Source: Hydractinia symbiolongicarpus (lineage: Eukaryota > Cnidaria > Hydrozoa > Anthoathecata > Hydractiniidae). From it: 64,000 bases of DNA. The stretch lies in assembly GCF_029227915.1 (NCBI RefSeq), contig NC_079877.1, forward strand, positions 32,143,851-32,207,850, given 5' to 3'. The stretch's first letter is position 1; every line of letters begins with the position of its first letter. Below the pieces are notes generated by a model. It had not been told where the DNA came from, searched no databases, and saw only the letters and a list, made by a program, of their open reading frames with translations. Both the position numbers and the translations under genes were made by a program. This document shows, piece after piece, positions 14,901-26,100 of the stretch.

Positions 14901-17069
14901 TGACACCGTTAGAAAGTCAATGAAATGTAGTTTTTGAAACTGTCTCTATTTCTTCAGCGCAAACTAACGGCTAGGATTGGTCCAACAGCAAAAAATGACT
15001 TATTTATCTTAATTTTGAAATAAAGCGCTACCACAGCGCCCAGTGTAATCGCTGAGTTCCAGCAATCATGTCAAATTAAAAACAATGTTATTTCTTGAGG
15101 TCCAGTTGGCTCACTTATCACATTTATAAGGTCACAGTCCAGAATGAGATCAATTAAGTCCCACAGTCAATTGTTTCACTGTTAAAAGCAATAAAACTTA
15201 GTAATATCGGAAAAAAATATCTAAACACATGTTGGCACGAATATGTGACGCAACCGCTGTAACTCAACCGGATTGACACCGTTAGAAAGTCAATGAAATG
15301 TAGTTTTGGAAACTGTCTCTACTTCTTCAGCGCGAACTGACGGCTAGGATTGGTCCCACAGTAAAAATTGATTTATTTATGTTAATTTTTAAATAAAGCG
15401 CTACCACAGCGCCCAGTGTAATCGCTGAGTTCCAGCAATCATGTCAAATTAAGAACAACGGTATTTCTTGTAGTCAAACTGGCTTATTTATCACATTTAT
15501 AAGGTCAAAGTCCACAATCAGTTCAATTAGGTTCCACAGTCAAACGTTTCACTGTGAAAAGCGATGCAACCTAGTAATATCCAAACACTATCGCTAAATA
15601 CATGTTGGTACGAATATGTGACGCAGCAGTTGTAACTTAAACGGATTTATACCGCTAGAAAGTCAATGAAATGTAGTTTTGGAAACTGTTCCTATTCATT
15701 CGGCGCGTGCTAACGGCTAGGATTGGTCCCACAGTAAAAAATGACTTATTAATCTAAATTTTTAAATGAAGCGCTACCACAGCGCCCAGTGCAATCGCTA
15801 AGTTCCGGCAATCACGTGAAAATAAGAAGAATGTTTTTTCTTAGGGTCCAATTGTCTCATTTATAAAATTTATCAGGTCAAAGTACAGAGCAAGTTCAAT
15901 TAAGTCCCACAGTCAATCGTTTCACTGTTAAAAGCGATGCAACCTAGTGATATCAGAAAAATATCTAAACACATGTTAGTACGAATATGTGACCCAACCG
16001 TTGTAACTCAAACGGACTGAAACCGTTAGAATGTCAGTGAGATGTAGTAATTGAATCTATCTCTATTTCTTCAGCGCGCGCTAACGGTTAGGCTTGGTCC
16101 CACAGTAAAAAATTAATTTCTTTTCTAAATTCTTAAATGAAGCGCTACCACGCCCAGTGTAATCGTTGAATCCCAGCACTCATGTCAAATTAAGAACAAC
16201 GGTATTTCTTGTAGTCAAACTGGCTTATTTATCACATTTATAAGGTCACAGTCCAAAATCAGTTCATTAAAGTGCCACAGTCAATCGTTTTACTTTTAAA
16301 AGCGATACAACTTAGTAATATCAGAAAAATATCCCTAAATACATGTGGGGCCGAATATGTGACACAACCGTTGTAACTCAAACGGACAGACATTGTTAGA
16401 AAGTCAATGAAATGTAGTTTTTGAAATTGTCGCTATTTTTTCAGCACGCGAAGACGTCTAGGATTCGTCCCACAGTAAAGAATGACTTATTTATCTAAAT
16501 TTTTAAATGAAGCGCTACCACAGCGCCCAGTGCAATCGCTAAGTTCCGGCAATCACGTAAAAATAAGATGAATGTTTTTTCTTGAGGTCCAATTGTCTCA
16601 TTTATCACATTTACCAGGTCAAAGTACAGAGCAAGTTCAATTAAGTCCCACAGTGAATCGTTTCACTGTTAAAAGCGATGTTAAAAGCGATACAACTTAG
16701 TAATATCGGAAAAAAATATCTAAACACATGTTGGCACGAATATGTGACGCAACCGCTGTAACTCAAACGGATTGACACCGTTAGAAAGTCAATGAAATGT
16801 AGTTTTGGAAACTGTCTCTACTTCTTCAGCGCGAACTGACGGCTAGGATTGGTCCCACAGTAAAAATTGATTTATTTATCTTAATTTTTAAATAAAGCGC
16901 TACCACAGCGCCCAGTGTAATCGCTGAGTTCCAGCAATCATGTCAAATTAAGAACAACGGTATTTCTTGTAGTCAAACTGGCTTGTTTATCACATTTATA
17001 AGGTCAAAGTCCACAATCAGTTCAATTAAGTCCCACAGTCAAACTTTTCACTGTTAAAAGCGATTCAAC
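11930..17069 (+). repeat. Satellite A, irregular and more diverged monomers
   Basis: Monomers keep the 372-bp spacing but no longer follow a clean higher-order order. Hybrid types appear, for example at 12305-13030 and 14530-15290, and many units carry private substitutions. Near 16669-16692 the 12-bp string TTAAAAGCGATG is tandemly duplicated with one change. Recognisable type 1 units reappear at about 15290 and 16790, so recent copies lie between older ones. Confidence 0.8.
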
Positions 17070-17328
17070 CTAGCGGTATAAATCCGTTTGAGTTACAACT
17101 GTTGCGTCACATATTCGTACCAACATGTATTTAGCGATAGTGTTTGGATATTACTAGGTTGCATCGCTTTTAACATCGCTTTTTTTTTTAGTTCAATTAA
17201 GTCCCACAGTCAAACGTTTCACTGTTAAAAGCGATGCAACCTAGTAATATCCAAACACTATCGCTAAATACATGTTGGTACGAATATGTGACGCAACAGT
17301 TGTAACTCAAACGGATTTATACCGCTAG
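17070..17328. repeat. Perfect 105-bp inverted repeat in satellite A
   Basis: 17070-17174 is the exact reverse complement of 17224-17328 over 105 bp, with a 49-bp spacer that includes the T10 run. A second, shorter hairpin overlaps it: 17190-17243 pairs with about 17326-17380 with only one or two mismatches. No other satellite A units in the window are arranged head-to-head. Confidence 0.9.
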
Positions 17329-17971
17329 GTTGCATCGCTTTTAACAGTGAAAGGTTTGACTGTGGGACTTAATTGAACTGATTGTGGCCTTGACCTTATA
17401 AATGTGATAAATAAGCCAGTTTGACTACAAGAAATAACGTTGTTCTTTACCTGACATGAATGCTGGAACTCAGCGATTACACTGGGCGCTGTTGTAGCGC
17501 TTTATTTTAAAACTAAGATAAATAAGTCATTTTTTACTGTGGGACCAATCCTAGCCGTTAGTTCGCGCTGAAGAAGTAGAGACAGTTTCCAAAACTACAT
17601 TTCATTGACTTTCTAACGGTGTCAATCCGTTTGAGTTACAGCGGTTGCGTCACATATTCGTGCCAACATGTGTTTAGATATTTTTTTCCGATATTACTAA
17701 GTTGTATCGCTTTTAACAGTGAAACGATTGACTGTGGGACTTAATTGAACTCATTCTGGACTGTGACTTTATAAATGTGATAAGTGAGACAACTGGACCC
17801 CAAGAAATAACATTGTTCTTAATTTGACATGATTGCTGGAACTCAGCAATTACACTGAGCGCTGTGGTAGCGCTTTATTTAAAAATTTAGATTAATAAGT
17901 CATTTTTTACTGTGAGACCAATCCTGGCCGTTAGCACGCGCCGAATGAATAGGAACAGTTTCCAAAACTAC
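17070..17971 (-). other. Inverted satellite A segments
   Basis: Orientation flips several times here. 17070-17174 is reverse-oriented monomer sequence; 17190-17328 is forward; about 17326-17971 is reverse, covering nearly two monomers; forward satellite resumes at about 17972. A run of ten T (17180-17189) sits at the first forward junction. Flips occur within or next to CTAG at the AACCTAG motif (17067-17073 and about 17325). This could be a real series of inversions or fold-back replication, or a local assembly error. Confidence 0.85.
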
Positions 17972-19280
17972 CACTGCTAAAAGCGATGTAACTTAGTAAT
18001 AGCGAAAAAATATCGCTAAACACATGTCGGTACAAATATGTGACGCAACCGTCGTAACTCAATCGGACTGATACCGTTAGAAATTCATTGAAATGTAGTT
18101 TTGGAAACTGTCTCTATTTCTTCAGCCCAAAATAACAGCTAGGATTGGTCGCACAGTAAAGAATGATTTATTTATCTAAATTTTTAAATGAAGTGCTTCC
18201 ACAGCGTCCAGTGTAATCGCTGAGTTGCGGCAATCATGTCAAATTAAGAAGAATGTTATTTCTTGGACTCCAATTTTCTTATTTATCACATTTGTCAGGT
18301 CAGAGTCCAAAGTTAATTTAATTAAGTCCCACAGTCAATCGTTTCACTTTTAAAAGGGATGCAACATAGTAATATTAGAAACATATGCCTAACTACATGT
18401 TGGTACGAATATGTGACCCATCACACTTATAAGGTCAAAGTCCAAGGTTAGTTTAATTAAGTCCCACAGTCAATCGTTTCACTGTTAAAAGCAATGCAAC
18501 ATAGTAATATTAGAAAAATATGCCTAAATACATGTTGGTACGAATATGTGACCCAACCGTTGTAACTCAAACGGACTGACGCCGTTGGAAAGTCAGTGAA
18601 ATGTAGTATTTCAATCTGTCTCTATTTCTTCAGCGCGCGCTAACGGCTAGGATTGGTCCCACAGTAAAAAATGACTTTCTTTCCTTAATTTTTAAATGAA
18701 ACGCTACCACAGCGCCAAGTGTAATCGCTGAGTTTCGGCAATCATGTCAAATTAAGAAGAATGTTATTTCTTGGAATCCACTTGTCTCACTTATCACACT
18801 TATAAGGTCACAGTCCAAAATCAATTCAATTAAGTCGCACAGTCGATCGTTTCACTGTTAAAAGCGATGTAACCTAATAATAGCGAAAAAACATCGCTAA
18901 ATACATGTTGGTACAAATATGTGACGCAACCGTTGTAACTCAAACGGATTGATACCGCTAGAAAGTCAATGAAATGAAGTTTTTGAAACTTTTCCAATTT
19001 ATTCAGCGCGTGCTAACGGCCAGCATTGGTTCCACAGTAATTATGACTTATTTATCTATGCTTTTAAATGAAGCGCTACCACAGCGCTCAGTGTAATCGC
19101 TGAGTTTCGTCAATCATGTCAACTTAAGAAGAATATTATTTCTTGGAATCCACTTGTCTCACTTATCACACTTATAAGGTCACAGTCCAAAATCAGTTCA
19201 TTTAAGTGGCACAATCATTCGTTTCACTGTTAAAAGCGATGTAACCTAGTAATAGCGAAAAAACATCGCTAAATACAAGT
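17972..19280 (+). repeat. Diverged right-hand edge of satellite A
   Basis: These last monomers keep the landmark order but have many substitutions, including breaks in the GCGCT/AGCGC dyad (AAGTGCTTCCACAGCGTCC near 18190). The array stops abruptly inside a monomer after CATCGCTAAATACAAGTTG at about 19280. No target-site duplication is evident. Confidence 0.8.
18406..18540 (+). repeat. Truncated 135-bp satellite A monomer
   Basis: CGAATATGTGACCCA occurs at 18406 and again at 18541, only 135 bp apart instead of about 372. After the first copy the sequence jumps to TCACACTTATAAGG, skipping most of the unit. This is an internal deletion joining two monomers. Confidence 0.85.
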
Positions 19281-20154
19281 TGCTTGTCGATATTAAGGCC
19301 GGGTCTGGAAATTACACGTTTTTCAGCTTATGAAAAATTGGGAACTTTATGTTTAATTAACTCGACCATTTCACGACGAAATAATATAACTCGTTCATAT
19401 TTTGGTCAGCAAAGCCTCCTCTTTTCAAAAATGATAACCTCGGTTTCAGATTCTTTCTCGTATGACCACAGGGAGCTCCAGAAAAAGGGGTACCAAAAAT
19501 AGCATGTTTTCGAAAACCGCTGAAGTTTTGTCGAGTCACTGGGAAAAAAAACACATAAATTGGTAAGTTAACATGACAATCTTACAAAATCATACGTGAC
19601 ATAAGTCCCAACTTCAATATAAAGCAGTAAAAATTGCCAATCTTTCCCATATTTTGTGCCAATTTTGGCAACTTGTCATTCATTTTGTACAATTTATTGC
19701 TATTCATTAATTTTTGCACTTATGCCTTGAACAAAACCCATTCTGCATTATCTAAGCTACACTTTCTACTACATTTTTACAACTGGTGTGCAATATTCAG
19801 CCAGCGGCAGAAGCATTTCAATGCACCACCTTTAAAAATCCCTGAACTTCGCCGCCATTGTTTGGTCCGTCATTTTTAAGACCTAGCTAATGACAATCTG
19901 AAAGATGTGGGAGCTTGCTAGCTGAGCGGAAAGGTCTTTTTCAGTCCATTTCTTTCTACTACAGAAACATTGTGTTGAAGCTTTAAGCCAGTGTAGATGG
20001 ATACCTTCTGATTGACATATATTCATATAAAGTCGTACCGATACATTCATGCGAAGAAACAGACTACCTTATGTGTGTAGATAGATAGATAGATGTGCAT
20101 ATTTTACATGGCTAGCCTCACAAATATCGAGGAATATACCCTGTCTATTATTTC
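19281..20154. other. Non-satellite spacer, no gene recognised
   Basis: The stretch has ordinary AT-rich sequence with frequent stops in all frames. Short open frames on both strands look random and carry no motif I recognise. A YY1-like string (ACAATGGCGGC on the minus strand, 19851-19861) is the only regulatory-looking item, and no downstream exon supports it. Confidence 0.6.
20078..20094 (+). repeat. (TAGA)4 microsatellite
   Basis: Four TAGA units follow GTG at 20077 and end before TGTGC. This is a short tetranucleotide run with no apparent role. Confidence 0.85.
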
Positions 20155-20430
20155 CAGCAGGGGCTATGGCTTAGATGGAGAGTCCTAGAGTATTTAATGC
20201 TCATTTTGAGCTACGCAGACCCAATTAGGGCCCGCGCTCTACTAGACAACTCCCGGCAACATCCAACGGCCCACACAGTGTGCCATCTTCCCAATTTCCC
20301 TCACATGGCTTGGGTTAACCTGGGGCTATGGTAACATTCACTCACCCATGTTGAATCGCCGTCAAGAGGAATCGAACCCCGGTCTCCCGCACAGAGTACG
20401 AGAGCTATAAACACTCATCTACGGTGCCAT
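20155..20430 (-). mobile_element. tRNA-derived SINE relic
   Basis: Reading the minus strand from 20430, TGGCACCGTAGATGAG (20429-20414) resembles a tRNA A box and GGTTCGATTCC (20378-20368) is a perfect B box, the internal RNA polymerase III promoter. Between them a 6-bp stem (CTCTCG with CGGGAG, one wobble) sits where the anticodon arm should be. The T stem is mispaired, so this is not a functional tRNA. The body runs to about 20155. GGGGCTATGG is repeated directly at 20160-20169 and 20322-20331. The left end is uncertain because no clear tail or target duplication is visible. Confidence 0.65.
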
Positions 20431-20440
20431 AATTAATGTT

Positions 20441-21245
<805 letters not shown>

Positions 21246-21355
21246 TATAATTTATACGCTTTAAGGTAAAAAGGACCTCGCCTACCTAGTGCCTGGATCT
21301 TTTTGCCTGCCACGCAAAAGGGCGGCATCGATATTTTCGAAAATCGAGCAATGTG

Positions 21356-21410
21356 ATTGGTTAGAACTTACGTCATAATATTCCACGGTATTGCCCGCTA
21401 CCATAGCAAC
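21356..21410. promoter_or_regulatory. CCAAT / CRE / X-box-like cluster
   Basis: Within 55 bp lie an inverted CCAAT box (ATTGG, 21356-21360), a CRE/ATF-type site (TTACGTCA, 21368-21375) and an RFX half-site-like string (CCATAGCAAC, 21401-21410). No gene start is visible nearby; the gene begins 1.7 kb downstream. CACGGTATTGCCC at 21385 resembles CACGTATTGCCC at 21731, so the cluster may belong to the same repeat family as the fold-back element. Confidence 0.3.
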
Positions 21411-21682
21411 AGTGTTTATGGTTTAAATACGGTAGCATTAAATGTAAATAAACACGGAAAAAAGTAAACAAAACGTGAAACAGAAGTGAAACTTACTTTT
21501 ATCTTTTAGTTTGTAGCTACGATAAAATCCTGTAATGTTTACACGATATTCGATTTAAAAAAATATATTTTTAGTTAGAATGTACGTTCCATGGGAATAG
21601 TGTCTATAAAGACATAGTTTCTACATCCTGCTTATAATGTTATATTTTTTGTTGTAAAATGCACTAACCGGATAATAATCCA

Positions 21683-21812
21683 TATAATAACTGTTTATTT
21701 CGGGCAATACCTTAGAATATTGACCCCTGTCACGTATTGCCCTCGCAAGCTCTGGCAATACTTTGACGTTGGTCAATATTCGCCAGTATTGCCCTCATAA
21801 ACAGTTATTATA
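21683..21812. mobile_element. Fold-back (palindromic) repeat element
   Basis: The left arm 21683-21724 and right arm 21771-21812 are imperfect reverse complements. They share TATAATAACTGTTTAT, then GGGCAATAC, then AATATTGACC, with two short mismatched patches. The 46-bp centre contains further copies of the TATTGCC motif. The size, symmetry and lack of coding sequence fit a short fold-back or MITE-type element. The superfamily is unknown. Confidence 0.65.
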
Positions 21813-22622
21813 GGGTTAATATTTCCAATACATTAAACAGCACCATTTTAATTTTTAAGTGGATAGAAATATAACCTAATATATATATACTTAACCGTTT
21901 ACTTTTCATCTTCTTGAATTTTAAATATTTTTTGCAATTTAAGTTATTTTTGCGATTGACCAACTTTTGTGGATTTTTTTTGCAGTTTGCTCTAAAATGT
22001 GTAGTTTAAGGAAAGGCATTTTTTAAAAAAGGACAAACTTTCCCAATCTTTTATTTTCCATTTTACGTTAATTCCAGCTCTTTTTTAATTTTCCCTGTAA
22101 ATTTAATACAAATTAACTTTAGACAAAGGATATAAGCAAAAATAGGTTATATACTATAATTCCTGCACAATATCTAAACTGAACTAATTCACAAAAGGAA
22201 ATTTGTGCAACTTTTGTAAAGTTTCACAATTGGGTGAAAATTTGTTACGTAAACAGGCCATTTATATATATACATGTTTCACTTTGATCGAGTTGTTGAT
22301 TCTATTGTATTTGAACAAATTATTTGTGGAGGAAATTTTTGTGGAACTTTTTTTTGCATATAAGTGGTCTCAAAATTCTTTATTTTAGCGGATGACTACA
22401 TTTTCCCATGAAATTTGAAGAATTAATTTTGCCTAAGCTTTCAGAAATAGGTATTTTCAAATAAGCAACAAATAACTCAATGGAAAGTTTTAATTTCTAT
22501 TCTCATATCCACTTCTTTTCTACACCTAGCCCTCCTTACCCATAATTAAACAAATATAACTATCATTATCATGTTAGGTTTTATTGTTTATTTACTAAAC
22601 GAAGTGTGATTTTATTGTTCAT
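21813..22622. other. AT-rich spacer, possible diverged repeats
   Basis: No gene is recognised. TTTTTGCGATTGAC near 21948 matches, in opposite orientation, the TCAATCGCAAAAA subrepeat at about 21202. Similar TTTTGTGGA or TTTGTGCAA strings recur to 22390. The stretch may hold decayed copies of the MITE-like family. Confidence 0.4.
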
Positions 22623-22859
22623 TTACTGAAAGAAGTGTGTTTGGACAGCTGCTGATTTATCATGCAGAACAGGTGCAAGCCCTGTCACTTCTGTGGGCAA
22701 TAAATTCCATACATTTACTATTTTTCTTACAGTTATAATCTCATCTATTTTTTCAAACCGTTTAGATATTAATCTCCGAAGGTGAGAGTAAAATCTTAAA
22801 ATATGGGTCCTATTATCCCGTGGACTATATCTAAGTACATATATACTTGTTGGAAGCCC
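22623..22859 (-). pseudogene. Probable non-LTR retrotransposon reverse transcriptase C-terminal relic
   Basis: The minus strand holds an open frame of about 78 codons ending in TAA at 22623. It is stopped upstream by an in-frame TAA and has no start. It contains the stretch VRKIVNVWNLLPTEV. That matches the pattern R-x-VVN-x-WN-x-LP-x-EV which I know from the end of many CR1/Jockey-like LINE ORF2 proteins. Arginine- and leucine-rich sequence precedes it, as is usual in that region. Nothing else of the element is visible, so this would be a 5'-truncated remnant. The match is short and made by eye. Confidence 0.35.
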
Positions 22860-22869
22860 TTAACCTGAT

Positions 22870-23102
22870 CTTGGCTATTTGCTTGAAATAGAAAAAACAC
22901 AAATGTTATTGTGTTGCTATGGTTCCGGCGTCAATAATGAAAAAAGGACGATACAAAGTAGCATCCAACCAATTAGGTTTAGAAATGACAATTGCGCAGT
23001 CCCCTAATTTTCTTACGGGCCAATTGCGCCCATTCTCCAATTTTACCGCCAAAATCGAATCGAAAGCGCGCGACAAAATTTTTGAAGAGAAATTGGTACA
23101 AT
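22870..23102 (+). promoter_or_regulatory. Putative promoter and 5' leader of the eight-exon gene
   Basis: This is the segment just upstream of the chosen ATG. It is less AT-rich than its surroundings and includes GCGCGCGAC at about 23067. No TATA box stands out. TTTTACCGCCAAAA (23041-23054) reads TTTTGGCGGTAAAA on the minus strand, close to the E2F consensus TTTSSCGC. Other open frames across this stretch overlap exon 1 in the wrong frame and are not supported by the splice structure. The transcription start is not determinable from sequence. Confidence 0.3.
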
Positions 23103-26100
23103 ATGGCATCATCTATTCTCGATCCATTAACTTGTGGTTTTATAAAAATTGGAAAATATCAAATTTTGACGGAGAGGCATGGTCTCAAGAAGTGCGATGG
23201 TGAAACAAAAAAGGTTTTTACGGGACGGGTGTTGAAACATCAATTTAACAAGTTACTTGAAGTTCATTCTGATTTAAGAAGTATAAATTATGATACATTT
23301 AGAAGGTAAAAATCATATATTTAAAAAAAATTATATCCATCTTTTCATAAATCAAAAATGGGGATGACTATTTTCCCAGGCTGTTGAATATCGTTTTTTT
23401 TCTTTCTAAGGTGCTTCCCTAATATTATTGACAACATGCGTGCATTAGCAAAGACAGACCACCAATCAAAAAATAAACTCGTTGAATGTTTCGGGAATGA
23501 AAAATGGAAGAGATTGTCGACAGACAAGAAGATAATACACCAGTTTGAAAATTGTCCTGGATGCCAAAACAATGCGATATGGAAAGAGAACTTGGGTTTG
23601 TTTCCCGTACGCAAACTTAGCTTGAAAAAAAAAGCTGACATAGCAGGATTGTACAAAGAAAGAAATTTGAAGGTACGTTAATTAAAAATACCAGATGACC
23701 TCCTGTATTCCACTGATCTTTAATAACAAACTCGTTCCCAGCTTTATGTCTATTTTCATTCGGCATAATCAAAATGAGAAAAAGAGAAGTTGCGTTCATA
23801 ATAACCAATAAAGCCGGAAATCAGAGTTACAAGTTACGACCAGAAGTCCGAAAGTAAAAATATACGTTTGGTGTTCATTTTGGATAAGCATGTAAAAAAT
23901 CACGGGACATCTTTTATTCTTATAAAATTGTTCTTTGAAATGGCTAAGTTGTATCAATTAATCTTAAAAATATTTATAGGCGCAGACCAAGGCAACTCTT
24001 CAAAAATTAGACGATGAATTCAAAGCAAATCATAATCTTTCCTTCACGTCACACTTTAGGACAATGGTGATAAAGAATGAGAAGAAAGAGAAGAACGAGC
24101 TGGTCAATGCTGTAAAACTTGACATTGAAAATCAGTGGAGCGAAACAGTAGTAGAAAGGTATGTATGGAGGCAGAGGTACTAAAATGAACAAACAAAATT
24201 TTCATATACAAAAATTGTAACTATCTTACTCACCACGGTTGCAAGATTATTTATTATTTAACATTCGCGATGATTATTCGAGATTAAGCGTGTTTTCGTC
24301 TTATAATCTCTTCTAAAAAAGATAGAATCATATTAAATCATCATATTATTCATTTTTTAGAACATTTGGTGTACCCGTTTCTTTACGTAACCGAAACAAA
24401 TTGCGACTGCGAGCTGGTTTTGAGAGTAAACAGAATGCAATACGAAGAACTTCAGACGAGTTAGAAAAAATAAGAGCTGTAAGTGCAACAGCTGCAATTC
24501 AATCACCAAATGATAACTTACACTTATACTAAAATCCATGTTATTTAATGATCACAGCTTGTCATCTGTTTTGAACATATTTCTAGGGTATGAAAAGACC
24601 ACAGTCACATACTGGTGATCTCCAGCAGTACACATGGGAGCAACAAGATTGTATAACTGAAATTAACAAATATCCAGATGAATTTAAAATAAATTTCACT
24701 GATTTGGCAAGACGGTACAATTTGAAAAGCAAAAATGGTATGTTAAGAACATTTTAGTGTTCTTTTAAAAAAACGTGTACTTAGGCTTTAATGATTATAT
24801 ATTTTTCAGGTATTACACCTGCCAATGCTGGACAGATAATGAAAGAACTGCTGACGTTATGTGGTTGCAACATTAACAGATTCCGCTGCTGTGTTACTGC
24901 TAATGATATTAATGATAGTTTCACAAGAATTAGAAGAAAAAAACGAAGGTATATCTACTTACTAGTTGTTTTCTTTTTAACCAAACCTCGTCCCAACTTT
25001 GCTAATATTTATGTACAACATTCTCTTCAGGTTGAACGTTCCAAACTTCAAAGATCTGTCGATACCCGTAGAAGTTACGAATCAACAAGTAACTGAAAAA
25101 TTAAAAGAAAAAATTGCCAGTCGAGATTACAACTTAGGTCACCTTATTGTGCCTCAAAAGTTTGAAAAAGTTGTACTTCGAAACAGTAAAGTTGTTGAAG
25201 AAACTGTAGAAATCTTGGGTAGGAAAATGGAACTGTCAGATATCAGACGTGACATGCTAAGAAAGCATAGGCAATATATGAGGCTTCACACTGATGAACA
25301 ATTGTACGGAATGGAAATAGAAGAACTAATTAATTTTCTAAAAAGTGAAAATGAGTTTGACAAGCTGGTCAGTCATGAAGACATTATTAAAAAGGTTCAG
25401 GAGATAGAAAGAACAAGGCACTTGATGTGTTGGCATGATGGTTCATCTCTTGCCAGTCATAGTCACCTTCTAATGTTAGTTTCATGCATGTATGACCCAG
25501 CAGTGTTTTATACAGATGAGGAATACATGAAAAAGACTAACAAAAAGGTCAACATTCAAGCTACAGTAGAGAAGCCAGAGTTTTACCTGTTAGCTAGATG
25601 TCCTTCTAATGACCAGCAGCTGCTATACAGTAGTGATCGACTGGAAGATATTTTGAAGATAACATCACCAGTTGAAAAAGAATTCAACATCACTGATGTT
25701 ATGAGAATTTTCAAGGGTGATAGTTTAGCTGCAGCTTTTGAAGCAGGGCAACAAAAGGGCGGAAATTTTTACTGTCACTCTTGTGGAATTCATGCTGATT
25801 GTGCAAGCAGTATGGTCCATTCATACAACTTGGATCATTTATCACTGCATGATAGAATGGCTCAGGTGAAGATGACAATACGTGCCACCGATGCACTCCA
25901 TGATGGCAAGGTGAAAGTTTTCCAGAACTTAAAAAAAGATCAACTAATTCATTACATTCACCAAAGAAAAATACAATTCTCGTGCTCCACAACACTTAAA
26001 GAGCTACAATCCCTTTTACTTGAAAGTGTCCATGGTATACAACGATTACCAGCATTAATGTTTGAGAACATTAACAATACACTGGAGGAAGTGAACCTTG

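Larger units (their letters stand above)
1..19280 (+). repeat. Satellite A tandem array, about 372-bp monomer
   Basis: Landmarks such as the block starting GAAAGTCAATGAAATGTAG recur every 372-373 bp from the left edge to about 19280, giving roughly 51 units. Each monomer carries a short dyad (GCGCT-ACCAC-AGCGC), two TCCCACAGT boxes and a CCGTT/AACGG dyad near the unit end. At least four monomer types can be told apart by the sequence just after the landmark: type 1 reads CTGTCTCTACTTCTTCAGCG, type 2 CTGTTCCTATTCATTCGGCG, type 3 TTGTCGCTATTTTTTCAGC, and type 4 begins GTCAGTGAGATGTAGTAATT. The array continues beyond the left edge. Apart from 17.07-17.97 kb all units share one orientation. No coding role is supported. 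Confidence 0.97.

Noticed and set aside
1-19280. CRISPR-like array of direct repeats
   Set aside because: Units are about 372 bp with no alternation of short identical repeats and unique spacers. The surrounding gene has introns, so the sequence is eukaryotic satellite DNA.
19851-19861. YY1-like ACAATGGCGGC with an in-frame ATG on the minus strand as a gene start
   Set aside because: The frame stops within about ten codons, no credible splice donor or downstream exon follows, and satellite A begins about 570 bp away.
20367-20430. Functional tRNA gene on the minus strand
   Set aside because: A and B boxes are present, but the T stem is mispaired and no acceptor stem can be formed. A SINE head explains it better.
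22203-22388. 61-codon open frame on + strand
   Set aside because: It lies in AT-rich spacer with simple TTTTGTG-type strings, has no motif, and does not splice to the gene.
22919-23203. 94-codon open frame overlapping exon 1 in another frame
   Set aside because: It does not connect in phase to any downstream exon. The frame starting at 23103 does, through seven consistent splice junctions.
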